In this document: in pieces, positions 11,304 to 22,765 of the stretch
Layout of the letters: each line of letters starts with the position of its first letter
Position numbering within the stretch: the stretch's first letter is position 1
Source: Moniliella sp. 'wahieum'
Lineage: Eukaryota; Basidiomycota; Moniliellomycetes; Moniliellales; Moniliellaceae
Direction of reading: 5' to 3'
Assembly: GCA_003971905.1 (NCBI GenBank)
Contig: RSEE01000040.1
Location: forward strand, 372,001 to 436,000
DNA length: 64,000 nt
Notes under the pieces: model-generated
Databases searched by the model: none
Seen by the model: the letters and a program-made list of their open reading frames with translations, nothing else
Told to the model about the DNA's origin: nothing
Translations under genes and position numbers: made by a program

Positions 11304-11988
11304 GGCCTATTGGCGTCACAGACTAGTCTCCTGTTTGATGTCACGCATGACACCCTATCCATGAGCGTTTCCATGTTCCAGCGCCCAGCATTCCATGCCT
11401 GCTGCTGCTACACGAAGGCACCACCGCTGCAAAACTGATCTAGATCCACACGGGCAAATAGCGTCTACGTACCCTCGGCCTGATCCCAGATCTCAGAGAG
11501 CTTATGCACTTATGCTGCTAAGCTCCAAGCCACAAACGCACAGCCATGGCGTCTGTCATAATGTCGGTGGTACTCCTCAGTACTTCTGTCTGAGTAACTC
11601 AGTTTTAAACGCACGTTAAATTTTAAACGTTAAATGTGTTAAACGTGCACGGCAACTCGTATACTCCGTCACGCGTATGAGTGACGCCTGAGGCTCAGGC
11701 CCAGAGCCCCTCAGTCCGTCCATCCAAATCCGCCAAGAAGAGCAATCCCATTCCCGCCTAGTCCCGCCGCCCGCTGTAGATGTGGGACCGCCCAGGAGAA
11801 GGGTATGGTCGATGGCCCGAGCCCCCCAGACATTTCTCTGGAAAATCCGTGCCACAAATTTGGTGTAATAAGATCTAAATAATATCGGGCAGACGTTTCA
11901 TCAATCATCATTCTCCTCTCTCAGATCAAAGGGTCTTCATCAGCTCCATCTCAATAACGTTCTCGACTGTCACTGTGACATGTAACAG

Positions 11989-12016
11989 TCACTAGTCACT
12001 AATCATTAATCACTAG
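11989..12016. repeat. TSA-N4 heptad run (CTAG, CTAA, TTAA, CTAG)
   Basis: Four phased TCA units. The last three (21 bp, 11996-12016) recur exactly at 62833-62853. Confidence 0.9.
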
Positions 12017-12179
12017 AATCACTACTAGCCACATGTGACCGTGACTCCGCCTTTCTCGATGTGCAAGGATGCGGGGTGCGAGTAAGGGCGTTGGACATTA
12101 TTGGATGTATTGGATGCGTGTGGGCCTGGCTTCAAGCTTCGTATTTTCGACATACTGTGAGGGATGCATAATATATCCA

Positions 12180-12260
12180 TTAGAGGACCATCGGGCCTAC
12201 GGCCCGGTTTGGGTGCTGGGCCACCGTTTCCCCCCGTCCACCGTTCCATCGTCGCTACCG
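12180..12260. repeat. Dispersed repeat block, copy 1
   Basis: Contains the inverted repeat GGGCCTACGGCCC followed by GTTT, a purine-poor stretch and TCCACCGTTCCA. The same order of words occurs at about 60835-60905. A shorter relative (GGCCGTACGGCCC) is at about 10833-10845. No coding capacity is evident. Confidence 0.6.
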
Positions 12261-12300
12261 TCCTCCCGTCTACGACTGTTAGCATTGGATTTGATTCATC

Positions 12301-14266
12301 TCATCCGTGTAGCCTCCTGCGGCAGCTGCAAGTGTGGCAAGGCTGCGTAGCACCGGCTTGGGCGCGGTAGTAACGTGTCTGAAGCCTTCTCGGGCTCAGG
12401 GACAGGAGTGGCAGCGGCGGACAACCGCTGCCAGAGCTGGATTTGGACTGGGACTGGGGCAGCGTGGCTGCAAGGATCAGATCGATCACACGCGGCTGAA
12501 ATGAGCTGAGCTTCAACGTGGCACGAAGAGAGGGCTCACACGAACTGGGTTGACTGGAGGACGGAGAGCTGGAGGACGAAGTCGAGGTGCGGAGGAGCAA
12601 CTAAGAGGGGAAGTTGCCTGTACTGGGTTGATGAAATGGGGAGTACTGTAGGAGAAGACGCCAATGGACCGTGGGGGAAACCCATGAACCATTGCTTACA
12701 GACAGAGACCAATTGGGATCCAACGCGATAGAGGAAGAACGGGAACAAGGGAAAACGGTGGGACGGTTGCCGCTCGGGCGACCTACAAGGTAAACGGGAA
12801 ACGAGAGGCGACCAAGAGGCGACTATTGTTGCACGGATACGTAGAACTGGTGATCGCCCTGGCGGACTTGCCAGCTACGATCAGAGTGAGTTGAATCTGG
12901 GAGCACCCTCTATTGTTGGGTAGAGCAGACGGGGCCTACTCAGGATTCCACCTCAGCAGAGATCGAATCAGATCACAATTGGGATCCGATGACCGACCTC
13001 ATAGGCTCCGCCGGGCTAGCCAGCCCGTCTTCGTTGGTGACACAGTGGTACGGTTACAAAACGGCCTCGTCTCTGTCTTACATATACGGTGCGGGAGCTC
13101 ATCATTCTCCATCCGCTCGTGCGCTCCCTCCCCGACACCCACACATCCACAACGAACGGACTGTAGAGAGGAAGAGGATGGGACGAGGCGTGGGAGGAAG
13201 ATGATTCGTACTGACTACCGAGTGATAGGACTTGGTGCAATCGGACTACCAGGAATATCGGTGGATCCACACATTACGGGACTCGGGAACGCCGCGGAGG
13301 CGAGATGGGTGCGTACCGGAACGTTGTACACGAGAACATCGCAACACCATTGGAATGCAGGGGAAAAGAGCTGCTTTGGCTGTTGGAACAAGAAGAATGC
13401 AACAAAAAGAACGCCAAGTACCACAGGGCCGCACTTGCGAACCTTTTTCCCTTTAGTTATGACGATGCGAGAGGACTATACTACTATGGCGCCAAGACGG
13501 CGAGCAAGATGTTTTTGGAAACCGGAATGAGTTATACTGAGTCTCAAGGGAGATGGTTCTCCGAATTCCCCGCTCGGATGGGGGCGCCAGAGGGTCCTGA
13601 TCTGCTGGCGGTTCCTCTGGTTTCCTAGACAGGTTTGGCGCCACAAGCAAACACTGGATGTTGGGCATCACCAGGTCGGTTTAGCCAGGCGCAGCGTTTC
13701 ATTTTTTTGTCCCAGCCCTTTTAAGCAGCTTAAGCGTTTTTGTCAATGATACACGGTTGCCAGCTACTATGGTGATATGTGAAGCGGACCCTCAGTTGAA
13801 AGTTCTCCCCCTTCTGAGGCAGACTTGTTAGACGCATGTGCTTTGTATCCACATGTAGCGAGAGAGGCGAAGAAGGCGACTTTTCCTCCAGGGGGTGCTG
13901 CAAACTCCTCTTCTGATCCTGCTTTTCTAGAAGGGTGTACTGATATGAAATCCAGAGATTGTGTTATTGGGGGAAAATGGGGGTACGAGTAGGTTGGCTG
14001 CCGAATAAACTACCAAGCATCTAGACACGATGAGGAAGGCTTTGTAGAAAGGCGGAAAGCGAGTGGATACGCGATATACCAAGGAAAAAAGTATACAATT
14101 GTGGAGCATCTCGGCCCGACGAAAACGGAGGCAGGGCCAATAACAAGGCGTCACACGGGACAACGAATGTGGAGCGAAGCGCTGTTGGGACTATATGTAG
14201 CTTAGGATGGTTTGGTTTGTGGGGCGCCGCGCTCCTCCCGGCCACAGAGGACGGGGGTTAGGATCT
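12301..14266. other. Region without a supportable gene
   Basis: Open frames of 100-205 codons exist on both strands, the longest at 12913-13530 (+). None shows a conserved motif, and overlapping frames on both strands are about equally open. A frame ending at 13628 (+) reads KELLWLLEQEECNKKNAKYH and SYDDARGLYYYGAKTASKMF, which is protein-like, so an unknown gene at about 13200-13630 is possible. Confidence 0.35.
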
Positions 14267-17200
14267 TTAGGACATGCCCATCGGTATCCGGCCCATCCGG
14301 GGCGCAAAGCCTGGCGGCATCATTTCCGACCCTTGTCCCGGCAGGGGGAAATCCGATCCCGGTCCGACATTTGAGGGCGCGCCACGGTACATCACCTGCG
14401 CTTGGGCAGGGCTCAAACCTTGCATTCCCCCAACCCTCGATGGAATTCCGGGAGGAGGTTGCCGGGCCATCCCGAGCATGCTAGGATCGTAGTAAGGCCC
14501 CTCGCCTGCATTTCCGCCGTACCCATAGGGTCCCTTTTGCGGCTGCGAAGAGGCGGCGGCCGAATCTGGGCAAGGAGTTGGTTGCCGCCTTGGGCTTGAG
14601 CTTGGGCTTGAGCCGCCTGGGCCTGGGCCTGAGCCTGAGCTTGAGCCTGAGCCTGAGCCTGGGCCTGAGCCTGGGCCTGTGCTTGAGCTTGGGCCTGTGC
14701 TTGAGCCTGAGCCTGGGCTTGGGCATGCGCCTGGGCCGCCCCTACAGACGGGGATTGGCCCAGCATCGCAGCTCTGGCCTGAACCTGCTGAGCTTGCTGC
14801 ACTGCCTGGGCCTCGGCCCAGGCTTGCTGTTGAGCCGTTTGTGGGGCACCCTCAAACCAAGATGTGTTTTTGGCCGCTTGCTGCTGGTTTTGCCAGCGGT
14901 ACATCTGCTGGAGGTATTGGGCATTGGCACTCACCTGCTGCGGCGAGCTGGTCTCGTCGCCCCGACGGGGATACAGCCCACTCATCACGCGCGATGTGGC
15001 CGGGTCCAGAGCCAAGCCGGACGCATCTCCATCATCCTTGCCCATAAGGCGGGACCGGCGTTCGGCCTCTTTGGGCTCCAGCTTGCCGAAGGTGAGCGAA
15101 GCGTAGGGGTCAAATCGTCCTCGGTAAGAGAATGCGACGAACCCATCGGGCCGCTCTCGACCAACAATGAAGATGGCGCTTGGTCCAAGACTGTAGGGCC
15201 CACGTGCAGTGTCCCGTTCAGCGCACTCAAAGACCCAAACCCAGTAATTGTGCCAATCCCCAGTGCCGCCAAACCAATCGCATGCCAGGACGAGGAGACT
15301 GCAATATTGGTGAGGTCATCTTTGATAGCCAACGTTTCTTGCTTCTGTTGCTCGTCCAGCGAGAACGTCAAGTCATGGTTCACACGACGAAATATGAAGC
15401 CAATGCCTCCACTGTCTCATCCACATCCACATCCAGGGGCATCCGGCCTGTACGGACCTCAGCTTGGTGAGAGGCGTGGTACGGGTCGCAGCAGGCTCCG
15501 AACCATGCTCCTCCGGGACGGGGGCAGCGGGCTCACCGGAGGGCAAGGCAAGACCAGGAGGTTGGGCTGCTACAAAGCTTGGTTTGGGCGAATTCTTAAC
15601 CTTGACCACATCAGCCAGCGACGGTTTAGCTGGGGACGCGGCTGCCTTCTTTCTTGAGGTTGGGGCTGGCAAGGACTTGAGTCTTGCTGGGCGTATCCTT
15701 AGCAGCATCCTTCTTGGCCACACGCTGCTTCTTCGGCTGTTGGGCCGTTGCCTGAGATGCCTGAGAGTGAGCCAAGGCAGCCGAAAGAGGAGGGAGTTCC
15801 TCCTGACGCAAGCCCCCGGGGGTAGTCACGCCATTGACGGCAGGACGAACGGGAAGCCCGCCCCCGAACCCCAAGAGGCCGTTTTGGGTAACGCTGTTCC
15901 ACCACTCTCTCCATCGTGAAGATGAGTGTGGGGGTTCAGGGTGCAGGCGGGTGGGGGGAGTGGGGACGGAGATGACTTTGAGCATGATGCGCGGCTTGTA
16001 GGATGGCGGCAGGAGTGGGGGGGGCAGGTAAATGCGCTTGGGGGAGGCGCCGGAGGACGATCAATGGGTGCGCCCAGGAGGTGAGAAGCTCTTGTTTGGA
16101 TTGGTTGACCACTGTCCGGACCTTGTCCGTATCTGACGCAGGAGGGCGGAGATGGTGCAAGTCTTCCTTAGTAAACGTGTCCATCTCGTCCGCCGGTTCG
16201 TGCAGCAAGGTGCAGTCCATCTTCTGGCACGGCAGGCACGCAGATAGTTGGTGCAGTACTTTTTCGTCCCATAGCTTGCATGGATCGTTCTACCGTCTGC
16301 ACTCTTGGTCCCATCAATCGAGACAATCGCCCGGGCAGCATCTTCGCGCCGCTGGTAGGTCACATAGACACCGATTGATGTGTCCTGTGTGCCCATCACG
16401 AGCTTGCTCTTGGACTGGCGCCGACTGATCTCAATATGACTGATGCGCCCATATTGCCCAAAGTAGTCGTGAGACTTAAGGGTCGGGATCAGATCCTCGG
16501 TTGCCAGTTTGGAGCTCAAGCCCGTCACGTACACAAGGTTGCGCTGCACGATACGGGAGTTGGCGAGCCGGGTGCGGTTCATCAGCTCCAGTCCTCTCTC
16601 CCTCTCGCGTTGTTTCTTGACCTGACTCAGATGCTTGATCTCCTCATTGCTCATCGGGTGAACTCGACCTGATCCTCGCTGTACTTGCGCGGCACGAGGA
16701 CAGACCATTGAAGTTCTGCATAATGTTGTGCCAACAAAGCGGCAGATCTAGTAGTGCAGAGGTTTTCAAGGGTCAGTTTTACTGGCATGGTTGGGAGAGT
16801 GAGGAAGGGGTACATACGCGGTAGCGCATGGGCAAGGCTTGAAGTTGGAATCCGTAATGTCATCTCCTCCAGACAAAGGGACACTCCATCTTCTCATCTT
16901 CATCTGACCACACGGCATCCTGAAGGCGGATCCTCAGAGCCTGGGAAAGGTCGATCTGCGACGGCGGCGGCGGCAGCCCGTTGTGGGATGCAAGGGCGTC
17001 ATGGACATGGCTATGCTCCTTGCCGCTGCGGCTGCCCAAGACTCGAAGGAGGGCAGTCGCCCAGCGATTGACGGCGGGCGGGTGTCGGCACTTCTGCGGG
17101 CACGGGCCGGGTCGGAAAAGCTAATGCGGCACTCAGACCGAGGGGCGGAAGGCGACCATGGTGGGATTGAGCGCCGGCGGGATGGCGGGCGACTCTGAAC

Positions 17201-17367
17201 GGCCAGTAGAATGCGGAGTACGGCGCGGCATCTTCGGCAAATGGGTCGGGGAGCGGCGGGGAAGCGGGGGCGGAGGAGGATGGGGGCGGAAGAGGCGAGG
17301 TGGTGGTGGTGGCGGAGACGCAGCCGCTCAGCGCCTCGTTGCCCCCGACACCACCGAGAGTCTCCAC
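14267..17367 (-). CDS. NOT4: CCR4-NOT E3 ubiquitin ligase subunit 4 (RING, RRM, C3H zinc finger)
   Basis: RING-type E3 ligase of the CCR4-NOT complex, acting in mRNA and protein quality control. In order on the minus strand: a Ser/Pro-rich N-terminus from the ATG at 17367; an acidic lead [14 protein letters not shown] entering the RING at about 16880, with CLEEM and, in another frame, [11 protein letters not shown]; an intron at about 16752-16815; the second RING half (WHN, NGLCP) and KYSEDQVEF; then a basic coiled region [20 protein letters not shown]. The RRM follows: [61 protein letters not shown]3H-like part has [20 protein letters not shown]. The long C-terminal tail is Gln/Ala/Pro-rich with a pure Gln-Ala repeat (about 14590-14735) and ends at 14267. 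Several apparent one-base losses occur (in both RING halves, after the RRM, in the tail). The RING-RRM-C3H order is diagnostic. Confidence 0.88.
14590..14735 (-). repeat. Hexanucleotide repeat coding a (Gln-Ala)n tract in NOT4
   Basis: Tandem six-base units (CAGGCT and variants on the coding strand) give about 24 alternating Gln-Ala pairs. On the opposite strand the same DNA gives a meaningless Leu/Gly/Ser frame of 359 codons (14578-15657). Confidence 0.85.
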
Positions 17368-19106
17368 CGCGTGCCGCGAGCCACTGCCCGCTGGATTCCC
17401 CGCAGCACTGCCCCCGTGCTGGCCCCCTCCACCGGCTTACCTAATTTCGTCAACCCTACTGCTGCGTCGGGGGGCCGTTGCGCATCCGCATCGATCCCGT
17501 TTGGCCTCATCCGTCGGCTTGCGGCCCGTGTGGCTCTCGCGTGGCCACCGCCCCCTCAGGCCTGAGCCTCAGGGTCACTTGTTGTCGCAAGTAGATACAC
17601 CAGTGTGCCTATTACCAGGAAGACACCCAGCAAGATGCATCAAGTCTGTCACGCCTCAGAGCAGCAACATCATGATGGTACCGGACAACCAACCCGCAAG
17701 CTACCGAACCTCTCTCAAAGCAAAAGAGAAGTGACCAGCCAACTCACCCCAGGAGAGAAGCTCTCTCCGTATTATAACCACACGCGGCCAGACCCCCATC
17801 AGCACAGAAGCTCCACACTGCATAATATCTGCGGACGACACTGACACCGAGACGAAGCCAGACGGCTATCGCCTGCACCCAACCCAGACGATCGAGGTAA
17901 ATGAAGAGCGCACATCTGAAGCAGACGCGAAACCCCATACTCCGAAGGAGCCTCCCCACGCCAGCTCTCCTCCCTCTGCAGTCCCTGTAACAATGATTAA
18001 TGATATCTTCACGAGTGTGAACAAAGCTCAGTGTCTTCCCTTTCCGCAGCCACAGGTCCTGTGGCGACTGGCTGCTTGATGTTCATCTGGGTACATAATA
18101 GGTGTTGTTGGCTGCGAGTTCCAACACCACCACACCACCACCACCACTAGTACGATTGCTTTTATTTTCATCATCTCTCATCCTCTCGAGGGCCATCATG
18201 ACCCACAGGTCTCATCAACGCATGAGCAGTGCTATCTCCCGAATGGCGCAACTCTGGTACTGAGTGTGGTGCTACATCCCTATTTTAGACCTAGTCTCGA
18301 GTCTGGTCTCCTTGGCCTTTTAGCCCCGACTGCAGTGTGCCATGCCTGACAGGTGGATTCTGGCGACGAAAAGGGAAAGGGAGCAGAGAGAGACAACATA
18401 TGGGGCATCCCGGCGCATATGCAGCACAACAACCCTTTTCATATATCTGTGTGCGTGCGCGTCTTCCATTTGTTCATGCCTTGCGGAAGGGAATCCACAT
18501 CCCCCTTCTGTATGTTGGGTCGTCTTGGACCGTTCTTAATGATAGTGCTAGTGATTAGTGAAGTCCTGATTGGTATCGTGCAGGGGGGGAGTGTGGGTGC
18601 GTAGCACATATCAGGGCGGAGGCACTGCCGAGGCGCTGAGGCGCTTTGGGATGGCTGTGTGCGACAGCAGGGCCGGGGGGCAGTGTGAGAATGGGCATGT
18701 GCGGTTGGTTTTGCCGTCGCCGCCGCGCCCAAGCGATTCGACGCGCGACTGAACGTTCAGTTGAACGTTCATCGTTGGCGTTCAACTTGAACCTTCCGCT
18801 TGAACTGAACACTCGGCCACAGGCCTCACAGCCTCACGGCCTCCTCGATCATCGGCCTCGCCGACGTCACCGCCTGCCTGCCTCGCCTCACCTCCTAGTT
18901 GCGCAGACGCCCATCTCTTTCCCAGCCCCTCATCGCCTCATCCCCCGCGCCCTCGCCACAGCCTCCCTCGGTCGTTGCGCCCCGCTGCGTCCTGTCTTTC
19001 TGGCGCTCTCCGAGCCTGTGTGCCGTGTCCTGTCTTGCTTTGCCTTGCCTCGTCTTCTTTTCTCTGTGCATCCCTCCCCTTTCCTTCTTTCCTTTACGTG
19101 ACGCAA
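17368..19106. other. Intergenic region between NOT4 and VAC8
   Basis: No gene I can support. On the minus strand, 17570-17650 reads a hydrophobic segment, LLGVFLVIGTLVYLLATT, followed by SDPEAQA and a stop; this could be the end of a small tail-anchored protein. Palindromic GAACGTTC words occur at about 18755-18800, close upstream of VAC8, with a pyrimidine-rich leader at 18840-19100. Confidence 0.4.
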
Positions 19107-21034
19107 ATGGGCAACCTTTGTAGTTGCGGCTGCACGCGGCGCCAGTACGAACCTCTGCTGCTCGACAATGAACGCGATGCAGTTGCCGATCTGCTCCAAT
19201 ACCTTGAGAGTACGTTGCTGTTCTGCTCTCTCTCTTCCTCCTCTCCTCTCTTCTCTCCTGGCCTGGCACCCGACCGGTTGGACCTTTCTGACGATGCCCA
19301 TCTGCTCAGACCGGACAGAGACCGACTTTTTCCAGGGAGAGCCGCTGCAGGCATTAACAACGCTCGCGTACAGCGACAATGTTGACCTCCAGCGCAGTGC
19401 AGCGCTGGCCTTTGCCGAGATCACCGAGAAGGATGTGCGTGAAGTTGGGCCAGAGACGTTCAAGCCGCTCATGCTGCTGCTCAAGAGCCACGATGTGGAG
19501 GTGCAGCGGGCAGCAAGTGCGGCACTGGGTAACCTGGCTGTGAATAGTACGTTGGATTTCGTTTTCTTCTTGTTATGGCACTAGTCACTTATCTATGCCT
19601 GGACCGTACTGACCCGTGCTTGGCTCTACAGCGGAGAATAAGTTGCTGATCGTGCGCATGGGCGGACTCGAGCCGCTGGTCCGGCAAATGCTCAGCCCAA
19701 ATGTGGAGGTTCAGTGCAACGCCGTCGGGTGCATCACTAACCTCGCCACCCATGACGAGAACAAGACAAAGATTGCCAAATCGGGCGCGCTTGTCCCACT
19801 CACCCGGCTAGCCCAGACGTCCAAGGACCCACGCGTGCAGCGCAACGCGACAGGTGCCCTGCTCAATATGACCCACAGCGACGAGAACCGGTACGAGCTG
19901 GTCCGCGCCGGCGCCATACCAGCCCTGGTCAGTCTCTTGGCCAGCAGCGACGTGGATGTGCAGTACTACTGCACTACCGCTCTCAGCAACATTGCTGTCG
20001 ATGCAGACAACCGGAGGAAGCTCGCTGAGACGCAACCAACGCTCGTTAAGCGACTGATTGGCTTGATGGACAGCAACAGCCTCCGTGTCCAATGCCAAGC
20101 CGCATTGGCCTTGCGTAACCTGGCCAGCGACGAGCAATACCAAATTGAGATTGTTCAATCTGGAGGCCTACCTCACTTGTTGCGTCTGCTCCAGACTTCC
20201 TTTCTGCCTCTGATCCTCTCTGCAGCGGCGTGCGTGCGCAATGTGTCGATTGACCCGCACAATGAGTCTCCGATCATCGAGGCTGGCTTCCTTCCCCCTC
20301 TGATCCAGCTCTTGAGCCATGACGACAATGAGGAGATCCAGTGCCATGCCATTTCCACCTTGCGCAACCTCGCTGCCAGCAGCGAGCGCAACAAGGCTGA
20401 GATTGTTGCTGCGGGTGCGGTGCAGCGGATTAAGCAGCTGGTTCTGCACGTCCCCTTAGCCGTACAGAGCGAGATGACAGCATGCATTGCTGTGCTCGCG
20501 CTGAGTGAGGACCTGAAGGCCCAGCTGCTGGGGATGGGCATCTGCGAGGTCCTCATCCCGCTCACTGCCAGTGACGGAGTTGAGGTGCAAGGAAATTCGG
20601 CGCCGCTGCGCTGGGAAACCTGGCGAGCAAGAGCGAGGATTATGCCCCGTTCAATGCAGTGTGGGACCACCGGCAGGGGGGCTGGAAGCCTATTTGGTTC
20701 GCTTCCTTGAAAGCGGCGACTCGACCTTCCAACACATTGCTGTCTGGACTATTCTCCAATTACTCGAGGGCAACGATCACGAACTGAATGGTCACTTCCG
20801 CCTGTCAAAGAAAATATTACCCTTGGTTCGCCAGCTGGCCTTTGTCTCATCCTCTTCTTCTACCACTGGCGCCCGGGTCGAGGGGGAAGAGGACGGCGAA
20901 CTGGCAGGTCGCCAGCAGGCAGCTCCATCGTGCCTTCTAATTCGGGCTCCGACGATCAAGGTGCCGAGGCAGAGATTGCCAATTTGGCCCAGCGTCTTGT
21001 TGTCCTTCTCGAACAGGGAGAGCCTGCAGTTTAG
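19107..21034 (+). CDS. VAC8: Vacuolar armadillo-repeat protein 8
   Basis: Armadillo-repeat adaptor on the vacuole membrane, used in vacuole inheritance, nucleus-vacuole junctions and Cvt/autophagy traffic. The start MGNLCSCGC has Gly2 for myristoylation and Cys5/Cys7/Cys9 for palmitoylation, as in yeast Vac8. Exon 1 ends [15 protein letters not shown]; introns at 19210-19309 and 19547-19631 are GT-AG and restore the frame (ENRTETDFF, AVNTENKLL). Repeats follow: [126 protein letters not shown]. After an apparent lost G near 20600 come [15 protein letters not shown] and then, in a third frame, [20 protein letters not shown]. The end reads [20 protein letters not shown] with stop TAG at 21032-21034. 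Length (about 580 aa) fits the family. Confidence 0.96.
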
Positions 21035-21763
21035 AGGGGATCGACCCCCTGGACCGAGTGAGCACCTAGTGCGAAAGCGGTCCGACCTGCTTCCTCTCGG
21101 GTTTTTGATGGCCGACTGCTTCCGTTCGTCTCTCCCTCCATTTTTAACCTCTTCATTGGTCGCCACCACATGCACCACGTTGTGTCTTTGTTTTGCTCGA
21201 TCACTCGGTTCCTTCAGAGGCGCTATAGCTCCTCGCTCCCCCCTCTGCCCCCTTCAATCCCACCCCGACTTCGTCATCATATCTTCCCTCGAGTTCACCA
21301 ACCTATCCGTCTCAAGCCCATCCTCACCAGGATCTCTATCTCGTCCTTGCTTTGTTAGTTCCAGACCCTTTCGTAACAGAAGGGTTGTTTGCCTCCCATC
21401 AATGCTGTCAAGCCACCCCCCTCCTCCCTTCTCTTTTCTCTATTTCCATCTTTTGTCCAGGGGTTAGCATTTCATCCTTTCTTCCCCATGCAGACGCCTT
21501 GGAGCTTTAAGCATGACATGGGCAAGCATACTAAAACCTCATGGTCATGAGGCCGATTCAGTATTTCCACCTTACGCTACAATGCCGTAGCTCCAGCCTC
21601 GGCTCCCCTACTTAGCTTGCATTTGAAGTAAGAAATGAGAGGGCGGATACCTCGGTCTACAAGCCAGGAGAATGCCTGGTTAACGAGAGGGTCAAGTAGA
21701 TGATCATGTGATAGGAAGAGGGCAGTACATGCAGGGCGAGTCAAAATCAAAGCCATACAGACG
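21035..21763. other. 3' regions of VAC8 and PNO1 (convergent)
   Basis: Pyrimidine-rich sequence after the VAC8 stop and the PNO1 3' side. Open frames here are shadows. No other feature seen. Confidence 0.5.
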
Positions 21764-22765
21764 TTATGCGCGCTGGCGCATCCGGCTGCTGACCACTTTA
21801 AGCTGCAAGTGGTCAAAAAAAGAAAAGGGAGACAGGTTAGTATGGTATTAGGTCCAAACGACAAACGGAGAAGGCAGTGGGGTTCCAACATACGTTGTTG
21901 TATACCTTGCCCGGTGGGCTCCCCATGATGAGGGAAACAATGGCATCACGGGCAATGCGAATGTTCTGGAAGGAACCGAGGATGTGGATCTTGGTATGCG
22001 GCCACAACGACGCGGGTGCGCGACGCATTTTCAATCGCAAACCGTGTCCGGCCATCTTTGCCAGCAATCCGGCCAATGGCCCGAGAAAGATGGTCGCCCG
22101 TCAACGTCTTGACGTCTTTGATCTCAAACGAGTCCACAAACAAATCGTCCATCCGCAACAGCGCCACCGCATCGTCCGCCTCAAAGCCCATCGCATACGC
22201 CTTGACGAAATCCGCCGCCTTTTGCAACAACCCCACCTCGGGCGTGTGCGACGAAGACTTGATCTCGACAGCCTTGCGCTTCAAGTTCATTCGTACCTGC
22301 AGCCCAGCCTGCTCGACCAGCGGACAAAATCTTGGACCAGTCCTTCTTGAGCGGGGTCATGCGGTGCGGCGGGATGGGGATCCGACGCAGCTGACCACGC
22401 GCCACCGATTCAGCTTCCGCCTGCGCCGCCCGCGACACGGGCTTAAACGTCACCCCAGCGGTCTCAGCATCCACCTCCATGCTCTCTCCATCGGCACCAG
22501 CCACTGCGGGCCCCCCTGATCCAAGTGGCTCACGCGGCATCACTAGCAACTCCTCCTCCTCTTCGTCCACCTCCATTGTGGGCCCAGCCAAGTCTTCCCG
22601 GTCCTCCGCCGCCTCGGCGTCCATGGTATCTTGGGATGCGGATCCTGCGGCCTTGGAACCCTTTTTGGCAGCCTTTCCCTTGCCTTTGATTGCGGCGGTG
22701 GAAGAGCTGGTGGGGGCTTGGCCCTTCTTGTTTTTGTAGCTGACCGGGGTGAATGCGGCGTCCAT
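21764..22765 (-). CDS. PNO1: Pre-rRNA-processing KH-domain protein PNO1 (DIM2/RRP20)
   Basis: KH-domain factor of the late pre-40S particle; it recruits the nuclease Nob1 and the dimethylase Dim1. From ATG 22765 an acidic/Ala-rich N-terminus (with [11 protein letters not shown]) leads to [18 protein letters not shown], the family signature. After an apparent frameshift near 22330 come [60 protein letters not shown] and [18 protein letters not shown] (KH core with [10 protein letters not shown]). A further shift near 22005 leads to [19 protein letters not shown] and [13 protein letters not shown]. The intron at 21803-21893 joins the last exon [12 protein letters not shown] with stop at 21764-21766. 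Size (about 310 aa) fits yeast Dim2. Confidence 0.94.

Larger units (their letters stand above)
9272..12300. other. Gene-poor island rich in 7-bp palindromic-core repeats
   Basis: About 3 kb without a supported gene. The longest open frames are under 105 codons and have no domain. From about 9840 onward the sequence is dominated by TSA-N4 heptads and related words (TGACATG, TGATCGA, TTAAACG, TCACTAG), plus a block shared with 60.8 kb at about 12180-12260. Confidence 0.6.

Noticed and set aside
10429-12016. CRISPR-like array
   Set aside because: Repeat units are 7 bp with no spacers of 25-40 bp, and the organism is eukaryotic.
12913-13530. Open frame of 205 codons on the + strand
   Set aside because: No motif, strong overlap with equally open frames on both strands, and adjacent to repeat-rich DNA. 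Kept only as a possibility in the region note.
14578-15657. Long + strand open frame of 359 codons, Leu/Gly/Ser-rich
   Set aside because: It is the shadow of the NOT4 Gln-Ala repeat and tail on the opposite strand; the minus strand has the conserved domains.
1330-20610. Programmed ribosomal frameshifting in NOT2 and VAC8
   Set aside because: Shifts occur at many unrelated sites in many genes, without a shared slippery site or downstream structure; sequence error is simpler.
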